A DNA stretch of 11,953 nucleotides from Actinomycetota bacterium (GCA_019347855.1 JAHWKO010000075.1:1-11953); one strand, 5' to 3'; numbered from the stretch's first letter, positions 1 through 6,508 are shown. Numbers and translations are program-made. Notes: generated from the sequence alone by a model not told the origin.

Positions 1-1764
1 GGCGCCCGCCACGAGGTACCGGGCGAGGGACATCTCGTAGTCCTCGACGAACAGGATGCGGCCCCGGAAGCGTTCGTCGCGTGACAGCTCGTGGATCTGC
101 CGGATCAGGTCCTTGCCGGCGTCGTCGAGGGGGTGGGCCTTCCCCGCGACGATGATCTGCACGGGGCGCTGGGGATCGTTCAGGATCCGGGCGAGCCGGT
201 CGGGATCGCGGGCGAACAGCGTCGCTCGCTTGTAGGTGGCGAAGCGGCGCGCGAAACCGATCGTCAGCGCGTGGGGGTCGAGGATCGTGTCGGCCGCCTC
301 GAGCTCCCCCGGCGGGGCGCCGCGGCGTTCGAGCTGGACACGGACCCGACGACGGACGACATCGATCAGCTTGTGACGGCGCTGCTCGTGCAGCCGCCAC
401 AGTTCGCCGCCGTCGACGTCCTGCAGGCGGTCCCACAGCTCGTCGTCACCTGGCTCGTGACGCCAACGACCGTCCAGGTGACGGTCGTACAGCTCGCTCA
501 TCTCATGCGAGATCCACGACGCGAGGTGCACGCCGTTCGTGACGTGCCCGGTGGGGATCTCGTGGCGGGGCACGTTGGGCCACAGCCCCTGCCACATCTG
601 ACGTGTGACCTCGCCGTGGAGCCTGCTGACGCCGTTGACGCGGGCGGCCAGCTTCATGGCGAGGACGGTCATACAGAACAACTCACCCTCGTTGCCGGGG
701 TCCTGACGTCCCAGCGCGAGGAACGAGTCGATGTCCAGCCCGATGCTCTTGGCGTACACCTCGAAGTAGCGGGCCAACAGGTCGGGCGCGAAGTAGTCGT
801 GGCCCGCCTCGACCGGCGTGTGGGTGGTGAAGACGAGCTTGGCCGCAGCTGCTTCGGCGGCTTCGTCGAAGCTGACCTTGTGATGGTCCATGAGCCGACG
901 GATCAGCTCGAGGCCGAGGAAGGCGGAGTGACCCTCGTTCATGTGGTAGACGGTCGGGCCGTGACCGAGCGCGTCGAGAGCGCGGAACCCGCCGATGCCC
1001 AGCAGGATCTCCTGGCGGATCCGCATCTCGGAGTCACCGCCGTACAGGTGGTGGGTGACGCGGCGCTGTTCCGGCGTGTTCTCGGGGACGTTGGCGTCGA
1101 GGAGGTACAGCGGGACGCGACCGACCTGCGCCCGCCAGACCTGGGCGACCAGCGGCCCTTCGGGGAACCCGAGCTCGACGGTCACCGGCTCACCCGCGTC
1201 GTCACGCTCGAGCGTCAACGGCAGACCGTGGAAGTCGTTGCTGGCGGGGACCTCCTGCTGCCATCCCGCATCGTTGAGGCGCTGTTCGAAGTAGCCCTGC
1301 TGGTACAGCAGCCCGACCCCGACCAGCGGGAGTCCGAGGTCGCTGGCGGACTTCAGGTGATCGCCGGCGAGCATCCCGAGCCCCCCGGCGAAGATCGACA
1401 GGCAGTCGGTGACCCCGAACTCGGCGGAGAGGTACGCGATCTCGTCTCCGGCGTCGGCGTCGTGCTCGTCCGCGAACCAGGTCTCGTGGGTGTCCAGGTA
1501 CCCCTGCAGGTCGGCGTGGACACGGTCGAGGTGGTCGAGGAAGTCCTGGTCCTCGGCCAGCTCCTCGAGCCGTTCCTGACCCACGGCGGACAGCAGCGCC
1601 ACCGGGTTGCGGCCGGTCTCCTCCCACAGCGATCCGCCGACGCGACGGAACAGCGCGACCGACGCGTGGTCCCAGGACCAGCGCAGGTTGTCCGCCACCG
1701 CGCGCAGAGGCTCGAGCTCCGGAGGCAGGGCGGGGACGACGGTGAAGGTCTGGATCGGCTTCAT
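1..1764 (-). CDS. glgP: Alpha-glucan (glycogen/maltodextrin) phosphorylase, GT35, N-terminal 588 residues (runs off left edge)
   Basis: This enzyme releases glucose-1-phosphate from alpha-1,4-glucans in the cytoplasm during glycogen or maltodextrin breakdown. The visible part starts MKPIQTFTVVPALP. A DUF3417-type N-terminal region covers about residues 10-105. The phosphorylase core follows with YLSAEFGV (111-118), GGLGMLAGDHLKSASDLG (127-144), YHMNEGHSAF (273-282), THTPVEAGHDYF (314-325), NGVHLASW (410-417), the phosphate-site motif RRFATYKRATL (506-516) and IVAGKAHP (538-545). These match the short bacterial GT35 subfamily of about 850 residues, so roughly 260 residues are outside the window, including the lysine that carries pyridoxal phosphate. 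ATG 1764 is chosen because the protein begins there as in homologues. No Shine-Dalgarno sequence precedes it, but a TANNNT hexamer lies 8 nt upstream, suggesting a leaderless transcript. It is divergent from the DNA glycosylase gene. Identification is firm; the preferred glucan is not visible. Confidence 0.95.
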   Translation of the reverse strand, partial: MKPIQTFTVVPALPPELEPLRAVADNLRWSWDHASVALFRRVGGSLWEETGRNPVALLSAVGQERLEELAEDQDFLDHLDRVHADLQGYLDTHETWFADEHDADAGDEIAYLSAEFGVTDCLSIFAGGLGMLAGDHLKSASDLGLPLVGVGLLYQQGYFEQRLNDAGWQQEVPASNDFHGLPLTLERDDAGEPVTVELGFPEGPLVAQVWRAQVGRVPLYLLDANVPENTPEQRRVTHHLYGGDSEMRIRQEILLGIGGFRALDALGHGPTVYHMNEGHSAFLGLELIRRLMDHHKVSFDEAAEAAAAKLVFTTHTPVEAGHDYFAPDLLARYFEVYAKSIGLDIDSFLALGRQDPGNEGELFCMTVLAMKLAARVNGVSRLHGEVTRQMWQGLWPNVPRHEIPTGHVTNGVHLASWISHEMSELYDRHLDGRWRHEPGDDELWDRLQDVDGGELWRLHEQRRHKLIDVVRRRVRVQLERRGAPPGELEAADTILDPHALTIGFARRFATYKRATLFARDPDRLARILNDPQRPVQIIVAGKAHPLDDAGKDLIRQIHELSRDERFRGRILFVEDYEMSLARYLVAGA

Positions 1765-1772
1765 GGCGGCCC

Positions 1773-1778
1773 ACGGTA
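1773..1778 (-). promoter_or_regulatory. Putative -10 hexamer (TACCGT) of glgP
   Basis: Read on the minus strand, TACCGT fits TANNNT and ends 8 nt before the glgP ATG. This is the spacing expected if transcription begins at or next to the start codon, and it fits the absence of a Shine-Dalgarno sequence. It overlaps the opposing hexamer at 1777-1782 by two bases. No -35 element is obvious. A short degenerate motif like this is weak evidence alone; the mirror-image arrangement is what makes it notable. Confidence 0.35.
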
Positions 1779-1782
1779 GCGT
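1777..1782 (+). promoter_or_regulatory. Putative -10 hexamer (TAGCGT) of the Fpg-like glycosylase gene
   Basis: TAGCGT fits TANNNT and ends 8 nt before the ATG at 1791, matching the geometry on the other strand. The spacer also holds GGAGG (1783-1787), but it is only 3 nt from the ATG, closer than a normal Shine-Dalgarno spacing. Either leaderless initiation or a longer transcript is possible. Confidence 0.35.
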
Positions 1783-1790
1783 GGAGGCCG

Positions 1791-2624
1791 ATGCCCGAAC
1801 TTCCCGAGATGCAGGGGGTCGCCGAGCGGCTCGACGCCGTCCTGGCGGGCCACCGCCTGGTGTCGGCGGACGTGCTGCAGTTCTCGGCGCTCAAGACCGT
1901 GCAGCCCGCCCCGGACGACGTGGTCGGATCGGAGGTGACCGGTGTCGGACGCCGCGGGAAGTTCCTCCTCCTCGAGCTCGGGGGACCCCGCATCCTCGTC
2001 CACCTGTCCCAGGGCGGACGCGTCACCGTGGAGGACCCCCCCAAGACGACACGGCCCCGGACGGGCGTGGTGCGGTTCCGGTTCGAGGACGCCCCGTCCG
2101 TCCTGATCCTGGAGTACGGCACGGAACGCAAGGCCGGATGGTGGGTGCTGGAGGACGGGGACGACGGTCCGCTCGAGAAGCTCGGTCCGGAACCGGACAG
2201 CGCCGCCTTCCGGGAGTTCGTGACGACCGGGGAGGACAAGCGCCGGCTGCACACGATGCTCCGGGACCAGCGGACCGTCGCCGGCATCGGTCGGGGGTAC
2301 ACCGACGACATCCTCAACCGGGCACGTCTGTCGCCGTTCGCGTCCCTGGGGAACCTCGACGGGGACGAGCGGGCCAGGCTGCTGGACGCCGTCCGCGACG
2401 TCCTCGCGGAGGGGCTCGACGCCGAACGGGAACGCACCGGTGGGCTCCCCACGAAGCTCGGGGACCACTGGATCGTCCACCACCGCCACAGGGAGCCGTG
2501 CCCGACCTGCGGGACCGAACTGCGTCGGGTCTCCTACGAGTCGTACGAGCTCACCTACTGCCCGGACTGCCAGACGGACGGCAACGTGCTGAAGGACCGC
2601 CGGATGTCACGGCTGCTGAAGTGA
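1791..2624 (+). CDS. Fpg/Nei-family DNA glycosylase/AP lyase (actinobacterial variant)
   Basis: This is a base-excision repair enzyme of the formamidopyrimidine-DNA glycosylase/endonuclease VIII fold, 277 residues, the usual family size. It begins MPELPE, so after Met removal Pro2 is the Schiff-base nucleophile and Glu3 the catalytic acid. Lys57 lies in GRRGKFLLLE as in E. coli Fpg. The helix-two-turn-helix motif GIGRGYTDDIL is at 165-175. A C-terminal zinc finger has Cys237, Cys240, Cys257 and Cys260. Compared with canonical Fpg, the intercalation loop reads HLSQGG (71-76) rather than HLGMSG, and the zinc-finger arginine five residues before the third cysteine is Tyr252. SALKT (32-36) and the C-terminal DRRMSRLLK are features I recall from an actinobacterial Fpg-like group distinct from true MutM, so the lesion specificity is uncertain. 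The gene is followed after 9 bp by the lipoprotein gene. Confidence 0.9.
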   Translation: MPELPEMQGVAERLDAVLAGHRLVSADVLQFSALKTVQPAPDDVVGSEVTGVGRRGKFLLLELGGPRILVHLSQGGRVTVEDPPKTTRPRTGVVRFRFEDAPSVLILEYGTERKAGWWVLEDGDDGPLEKLGPEPDSAAFREFVTTGEDKRRLHTMLRDQRTVAGIGRGYTDDILNRARLSPFASLGNLDGDERARLLDAVRDVLAEGLDAERERTGGLPTKLGDHWIVHHRHREPCPTCGTELRRVSYESYELTYCPDCQTDGNVLKDRRMSRLLK

Positions 2625-2633
2625 GTCGCTGAC

Positions 2634-3038
2634 GTGATCCGTCGTGTCGGTTTGACGCTGCTCACGCTCCTGCTGCTCGCCGCCTGTGGCGGGACGAGCG
2701 GGCCGACCGCCGACGGGCGCTCCCCCACCGGCGACGCGTCGCCGTCACCGATCTCGTCGGGAGCGGCGTTCGTGGGCACCCTCGGCGGGGACGCGCAGCT
2801 CGAGGGCGGCTGCGCGTGGCTGGAGACCGAGACCGAGGGACGCGTCGAACCCCGCTGGCCGGACGGCTACCGGGTCGTGTTCGACCCGGTCCGGCTGCTC
2901 GGGCCGGACGGCGAGACCGTCGCCGAGGAGGGCGACACCGTAGAGGTCCATGGCGAGATCGCGGACGACGTGATGACCATCTGCCAGGTCGGGCCCGTCC
3001 TGGAGGTCACCGAGATCGTGGGATCTTCACGATCGTGA
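2634..3038 (+). CDS. Small secreted lipoprotein of unknown function
   Basis: The product has 134 residues and starts with GTG. The N-terminus is a typical lipoprotein signal: Arg3-Arg4, a Leu/Thr-rich hydrophobic core (5-15) and the lipobox LAAC with the lipidated Cys18. A Gly/Ser/Thr/Pro-rich tether (19-45) follows, and then a compact domain (about 46-130). That domain contains GGCAWLE (57-63), WPDGYRV (75-81), LLGPDGETV and a GDTVEVHGE segment, with cysteines at 59 and 117 that could form a disulfide. The mature protein should be anchored to the outer face of the membrane. I do not recognise a characterised family; short actinobacterial lipoproteins with a similar 'CxWLE...WPDGY' pattern are the closest resemblance I can name. 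It lies 9 bp behind the glycosylase gene, so the two may share a transcript. The 3' end overlaps the convergent oxidoreductase gene by 12 bp. Confidence 0.85.
   Translation: MIRRVGLTLLTLLLLAACGGTSGPTADGRSPTGDASPSPISSGAAFVGTLGGDAQLEGGCAWLETETEGRVEPRWPDGYRVVFDPVRLLGPDGETVAEEGDTVEVHGEIADDVMTICQVGPVLEVTEIVGSSRS
3014..3034. terminator. Inverted repeat at the convergent gene junction, possible bidirectional terminator
   Basis: GATCGTG (3014-3020) and CACGATC (3028-3034) form a perfect 7-bp stem with a 7-nt loop. It covers the stop codon of the minus-strand oxidoreductase and ends just before that of the lipoprotein. A position at a convergent junction suits termination in both directions. No T-rich tract follows on either strand, so it is not a classic intrinsic terminator and could be chance. 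Confidence 0.3.
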
Positions 3039-4454
3039 GTGGCGCAGGGCCGATTCGGCGGCCCGGAGACCGCACATGCCGTGCACGCCGCCGCCGGGCG
3101 GCGTCGACGACGAGCACAGGTACAGGCGCTCGCCGACCCGGTAGGGGTCCACGGTGACCCGCGGACGGAACACGTAGCGGAACAGGCTGTTGGCGCCGCC
3201 GGAGATGTCACCGCCGACCATGTTGGGGTTGTGCGCCTCGTAGTCCGTCGCGGTCATGACGTGGCGTTCGAGGACGACGTCGCGGAAGCCGGGCGCGAAC
3301 CGTTCGAGCTGGGCCTCCATGCGGTCGGTCATGTCGAAGGTCGATCCGTTGGGCACGTGGCAGTAGGTCCAGAGGGTGTGGCGTCCCTCGGGGGCGCGGG
3401 TGGGGTCGAAGACCGTCGGTTGCGCGACGAGCATGTACGGCCGCTGCGGGTGTTCGCCCCGCCCGACGGCCGCCTCCGACGCGGCGATCTCCTCGAGCGT
3501 GCCGCCCAGGTGCAGGGTCCCGGCGCGCGCCGCACCCACGGCCCTCCACGGCACCGGCTCCGACAGGGCGTAGTCGACCTTGAACACGCCCGGACCCCGT
3601 GGGAACGCCTCCAGCTGGCGACGGACGCGGCCGGACAGCCGATCACCCGCGATCCGGACGACCTGCTGCGGGTCGGTGTCGAACATCACCAGGTCCGACG
3701 GAGGCAGCTCGCCGAGCGAGGTCACCAGCGTCCCGGTGCGGATCTCGCCACCGAGGGACCCGAGGTAGGAGGCCAGCGCATCCGCGATCGACTGGGAGCC
3801 CCCCTCCGCCGCGGGCCACCCGACCGTGTGCGCCCCGAGCGTGATCATGACCCCGTAGGCGGCCGTCACCGGTCGGGACAGGTCGAGGAACGAGTGGGCC
3901 GCCGACCCCGCGAACACGGCGCGGGCGCGGGGCCCGTCGAAGCGACTGCGCGCGAGCACGGTGGCGGGCAGCATCGCCTGCAGCCCGAACCGCGCGAGCA
4001 GGATCGGGTGCCGTGGCCGGTGGATCACCGGGCGCATCAGATCGTCCATCAGGTCGTCGAACCCGCGCACGAGCGGCCCGAACGTGCGCCTCCACCCGTC
4101 GGCATCCCCCTCGTCGAGCTCGTCGGTGGTGGCCCGCACGTCCCGGTGGACCAGCACCGCCGGACCGTCGTCGAGCGGGTGGGCGAGCGGGACCTCCGGG
4201 TGCACCCACCGCAGGCCGTGGTCCTCCAGCGGGAGGGTCCGCAGGTACGGCGACGACGCCGCGAGCGGGTGGATCGCCGAGCACACGTCGTGGACGTACC
4301 CGGGGAGGGTGAGCTCCTCCGAGCGGCTGCCACCGCCGATGCGGTCCGCGGCCTCGACCACGAGCACGGACCGGTCGGCCTGGGCCAGACGCACGGCTGC
4401 GGCCAGCCCGTTGGGACCCGACCCGACGACGACGGCGTCGTAGCGGTCAGCCAC
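3027..4454 (-). CDS. FAD-dependent oxidoreductase, phytoene desaturase/PYROXD2-like (COG1233 type)
   Basis: The product has 475 residues. It opens with the dinucleotide-binding fold DAVVVGSGPNGLAAA (GxGxxG at 11-16), acidic Glu34 at the end of the second strand and the DRIGGGSRSEE segment (37-47). It ends with the FAD-contacting CSSSTPPGGGVHGMCGLRAAES signature typical of CrtI/PYROXD2-like amine-oxidase-superfamily flavoproteins. The middle region (about 100-430) is the variable substrate domain. No carotenoid-synthesis partner (phytoene synthase, cyclase) lies nearby, so a role in carotenoid desaturation is not supported and the substrate is unknown. Start GTG 4454 is chosen because the Rossmann strand begins five residues later. 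The start overlaps the upstream hydrolase stop in GTGGCTGA (8 bp), implying translational coupling and co-transcription. There is no independent Shine-Dalgarno sequence. Confidence 0.88.
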   Translation of the reverse strand: MADRYDAVVVGSGPNGLAAAVRLAQADRSVLVVEAADRIGGGSRSEELTLPGYVHDVCSAIHPLAASSPYLRTLPLEDHGLRWVHPEVPLAHPLDDGPAVLVHRDVRATTDELDEGDADGWRRTFGPLVRGFDDLMDDLMRPVIHRPRHPILLARFGLQAMLPATVLARSRFDGPRARAVFAGSAAHSFLDLSRPVTAAYGVMITLGAHTVGWPAAEGGSQSIADALASYLGSLGGEIRTGTLVTSLGELPPSDLVMFDTDPQQVVRIAGDRLSGRVRRQLEAFPRGPGVFKVDYALSEPVPWRAVGAARAGTLHLGGTLEEIAASEAAVGRGEHPQRPYMLVAQPTVFDPTRAPEGRHTLWTYCHVPNGSTFDMTDRMEAQLERFAPGFRDVVLERHVMTATDYEAHNPNMVGGDISGGANSLFRYVFRPRVTVDPYRVGERLYLCSSSTPPGGGVHGMCGLRAAESALRHSRS

Positions 4455-5307
4455 GGGTTCTGGCGGCCGGGGCCAGGTCCAGGACGTCGCCCTCGGCCGC
4501 GGCGGTCACGGGGACCGCGGCGTCCGTCAGGTCGGCGACCAGACGGTCGAGCTCGTCGTCGGTGCGGGGTGGGTCGTGGTGGAACAGGACCAGCTGGCCG
4601 ACCTCCGCGACGGTCGCGAGCCCGACGGCGTACGCGATCGTCGAGTGGCCGAAGTGGGCCCGTTCGGCGAACTCCTCGTCGGTGTACTGGGAGTCGTGCA
4701 GCAGCAGGTCCGCGCCCCCGGCCAGCTCGAGCGCGACGTCGTGGTAGGGCCCCCAGCCGTCGGGCCCCGGGCCCAGCTGGAACGGGTGGTGGTCGGACAG
4801 GTAGGCGAACGAGGTGCGACCGTCGCTGATCCGGTAGCCGAAGGTCCGGCCGCCCTTGTGCGGGATCTCGCGTGCGAGCACCCGGAAGCCCTCGATCTCG
4901 TGCTCGCCCTCCGGCAGCGTGTGGAAACGCCAGTCCCCACGTAGCTGGTCGGGGCGGATCGGGAAGCTGGGCGGCGACATCTGACGGCCCAGCAGCTCGA
5001 CCGCTTCCACTCCCTGGTCGGGCAGGTAGAGGTCCACCCGCGCAGCCGGGTCGTCACCCGACCGGAAGAACGGCAGTCCGTGCGTGTGGTCCCAGTGCAG
5101 GTGGCCCAGGAGGATGCTGCCGTCGAACGGGCGACCGTCGAGCAGTTGCCAGACGCGACGCAGGCCGGTCCCGGCGTCGACGAGCAGGGTCGGGGACGTC
5201 GCGTCGTCGTGGGCGACGGCGACGCACGAGGTGTGACCCCCGTACCGCACGAAGTCCGGTCCCGGAGCCGGCGTGGAGCCCCGGGCGCCACAGATGTGGA
5301 GTCGCAC
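4447..5307 (-). CDS. Metallo-beta-lactamase-fold hydrolase (RNase Z/PhnP/phosphodiesterase-like)
   Basis: The product is a 286-residue cytoplasmic binuclear-metal hydrolase. The metal motif HLHWDH is at 69-74, within a GHLHWDHTHGLPFF context. Further likely ligands are His150 (IPH), Asp172 (LSDHHP), Asp205 (LLHDSQYT) and His221 (FGHST), and a late LFHHDPPRTDDELD motif covers 241-254. The N-terminal RGSTPAPG, RYGGHTSC and LLVDAGTGLR segments are typical of MBL proteins near RNase Z and PhnP, which cleave phosphodiesters. GTG 5307 is chosen because homology starts with VRLHICGARGS and GAGAGG lies 5 nt upstream. A longer open frame to 5652 would read antisense through the neighbouring coding region and is compositionally artificial. 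The gene follows the cyclic-nucleotide-binding protein gene by 101 bp and overlaps the oxidoreductase gene. Cyclic-nucleotide phosphodiesterase activity is attractive from context but not shown by sequence. Confidence 0.88.
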   Translation of the reverse strand: MRLHICGARGSTPAPGPDFVRYGGHTSCVAVAHDDATSPTLLVDAGTGLRRVWQLLDGRPFDGSILLGHLHWDHTHGLPFFRSGDDPAARVDLYLPDQGVEAVELLGRQMSPPSFPIRPDQLRGDWRFHTLPEGEHEIEGFRVLAREIPHKGGRTFGYRISDGRTSFAYLSDHHPFQLGPGPDGWGPYHDVALELAGGADLLLHDSQYTDEEFAERAHFGHSTIAYAVGLATVAEVGQLVLFHHDPPRTDDELDRLVADLTDAAVPVTAAAEGDVLDLAPAARTRG

Positions 5308-5312
5308 CGCCG

Positions 5313-5318
5313 CCTCTC
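5313..5318 (-). promoter_or_regulatory. Ribosome binding site (GAGAGG) deciding the MBL hydrolase start
   Basis: GAGAGG lies 5 nt upstream of GTG 5307 on the minus strand. It supports this internal GTG over the upstream starts of the same open frame, which extend into the neighbouring gene. Confidence 0.6.
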
Positions 5319-5344
5319 GCTCGCCTCGATCGGGGACCACCGCG

Positions 5345-5350
5345 ACCCTA
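5345..5350 (-). promoter_or_regulatory. Possible -10 hexamer (TAGGGT) for the MBL hydrolase gene
   Basis: TAGGGT fits TANNNT within TTGTAGGGT. It would give a leader of about 30 nt that includes the GAGAGG ribosome site. No convincing -35 is seen. The inverted repeat at 5356-5394 lies immediately upstream, where a -35 contact or operator would be. The hydrolase could instead be read only from the upstream gene's transcript. Confidence 0.25.
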
Positions 5351-5355
5351 CAACG

Positions 5356-5394
5356 GGTCACGTCTCGGAGGGGTGCAGGAGGACCGACGTGACC
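5356..5394. repeat. 9-bp inverted repeat in the gap between cNMP-binding and MBL genes
   Basis: GGTCACGTC (5356-5364) and GACGTGACC (5386-5394) are perfect reverse complements separated by 21 bp. The repeat fills much of the 101-bp gap and lies just upstream of a possible -10. It could be an operator with half-sites about three helical turns apart, an RNA hairpin that attenuates read-through, or chance. No T-tract follows, so a standard terminator is unlikely. Confidence 0.4.
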
Positions 5395-5408
5395 GGGGGA
5401 CCCGATCC

Positions 5409-6410
5409 TCAGCCCGCTTCCTCGCGCCTGCGACCCTCCGCGAGCGCGACCAGCGCCTCGTGGTCGACCTGCTCGGCGGACGCGACCGCGACCTTCACGG
5501 GCGTCACCGCGCGCAGCGTCGAGGTCCGCTTGCCCCCCTCGACGATCGCCCGCTCCCCGAGGATCGCCCCCGGCCCCACCTCGGCCACGACCTCCCCGTC
5601 GACCTCCACGGCGAGCTGGCCGTCCAGGAGCAGGAAGAGGTCGGCCCCCCACGCTCCCTGCTCGACCAGCGCCTCGCCCTCTTTGATCTTGCGCTTCTTG
5701 GGCTTGCCGCCGCTCATGATGACGGTGGACAGCTCACGCTCCAGCTGGCTCTCGACCGCGCTGACCACGGCCGGGGAGTCCCCGGCGCCCCACGGGCTGT
5801 TGTCCCCGAAGTGCTCGTTCACCCACGTCTTGAAGTCCATCAGGCCGCTCTTGGCCTCGAGCTTGCCCTCGTCGTCGTAGAGCCAGTGACGCGGGAACGG
5901 GCTCGCCCCGACCAGTGCGCGCTCCGTCCGTCCGTCCGCGTGGAGGGTGAGGCTCAGCGTCGTCCAGGTCGTCGGAGCGACCCACTGCACGAAGGGTGGA
6001 CGCGTGACCGGACGGGGCATGGGGGCGCCGGTGCGACCCCCGACGGTCTGCTGGAACCGCACCCACCCGTCACCGACCTCCGGCTCCGGGCGGATGTCGG
6101 GGAACGCGACCGCGGCGAAGGTCATGCCCTTGCCGCCCAGGTTCACGGTGGTGGCGCCCATGAGTATCCCGCCCGACCGCCCGTGGTCCACGATCCGGCC
6201 GTCCTCCACCTCGATCCAGCCCTCGAGGCGGTTCGCGTACCGGTAGGCGTCCTCGTCGCGGAGGCGCTCCAGGTGGTCGCGGCCCTCGATCATCTCGGGG
6301 GGTGGGGCGTCGTAGTGGCTGAGCCGCAGGTCCATGCCCAGCTTGAACGGTCCGGTCATGGACTCGGACGGGATCCACGAGATCGTGGTGGCGGAGGACT
6401 CGATACGCAT
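5409..6410 (-). CDS. Cyclic-nucleotide-binding-domain protein with uncharacterised N-terminal region
   Basis: The product has 333 residues and no signal peptide or membrane segment. The C-terminal part (about 236-325) is a cyclic-nucleotide-binding (CAP_ED-type) domain. It has glycine-bearing turns (EGEALVEQGAWGADLFLLLDG) and a phosphate-binding cassette, GAILGERAIVEGGKRTSTLRA, with Gly285-Glu286 for the ribose and Arg295 for the cyclic phosphate. Unlike Crp/Fnr regulators it has no DNA-binding helix-turn-helix. The N-terminal 230 residues have conserved-looking motifs (SGGILMGATTVNLGG, EPEVGDGWVRFQQT, VGASPFPRHW) that I recall from an actinobacterial family of unknown function. Start ATG 6410 has GGGAG 7 nt upstream; an extension to 6479 is open but lacks a comparable site. 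The gene is divergent from the cyclase fusion, making it a candidate effector of that enzyme's product. The domain call is firm; the role is inferred. Confidence 0.85.
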   Translation of the reverse strand: MRIESSATTISWIPSESMTGPFKLGMDLRLSHYDAPPPEMIEGRDHLERLRDEDAYRYANRLEGWIEVEDGRIVDHGRSGGILMGATTVNLGGKGMTFAAVAFPDIRPEPEVGDGWVRFQQTVGGRTGAPMPRPVTRPPFVQWVAPTTWTTLSLTLHADGRTERALVGASPFPRHWLYDDEGKLEAKSGLMDFKTWVNEHFGDNSPWGAGDSPAVVSAVESQLERELSTVIMSGGKPKKRKIKEGEALVEQGAWGADLFLLLDGQLAVEVDGEVVAEVGPGAILGERAIVEGGKRTSTLRAVTPVKVAVASAEQVDHEALVALAEGRRREEAG

Positions 6411-6470
6411 GGCAGGACTCCCGGTTCGGTGGGTATCGACAGGTTGGCGCTCCGGCAGTGGCCGGTCGAT

Positions 6471-6508
6471 GGTGCTCACCCGTGTCCTGCGCGGGGGGTG
6501 GCACCACC
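6471..6508. promoter_or_regulatory. Two short GGTG/CACC dyads in the divergent intergenic region
   Basis: GGTGCTCACC (6471-6480) and GGTGGCACCACC (6497-6508) are short dyads whose centres lie 27 bp apart, between the divergent cNMP-binding and cyclase genes. The position suits a shared operator. They do not match the Crp consensus spacing (TGTGA-N6-TCACA). In DNA this GC-rich such dyads arise often by chance. No convincing -10/-35 pair could be assigned in this 155-bp gap on either strand. Confidence 0.2.

Noticed and set aside
91..1779. Long open frame of 562 codons on the plus strand
   Set aside because: It is antisense to the glycogen phosphorylase gene, which shows continuous family motifs on the minus strand. 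The plus-strand product has no recognisable motif and the Val/Asp/Gly-rich look of a GC-driven shadow frame.
3027..4454. Carotenoid desaturase (crtI) assignment
   Set aside because: The fold matches, but no other carotenoid gene is present and the C-terminal signature is shared by many PYROXD2-like proteins of unknown substrate.
3039..4829. Plus-strand open frame of 596 codons
   Set aside because: It runs antisense through the oxidoreductase and part of the MBL gene. The product is Arg/Gly/Pro-rich with no motif.
5308..5652. N-terminal extension of the MBL hydrolase
   Set aside because: It would overlap the 3' part of the cNMP-binding gene in another phase. It is low-complexity Gly/Arg/Ala, and a good ribosome site precedes GTG 5307.
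6471..6508. Crp/cAMP-receptor binding site in the divergent region
   Set aside because: The GGTG/CACC dyads have 2- or 4-bp spacers instead of the 6 bp of TGTGA-N6-TCACA, so no Crp site can be claimed.
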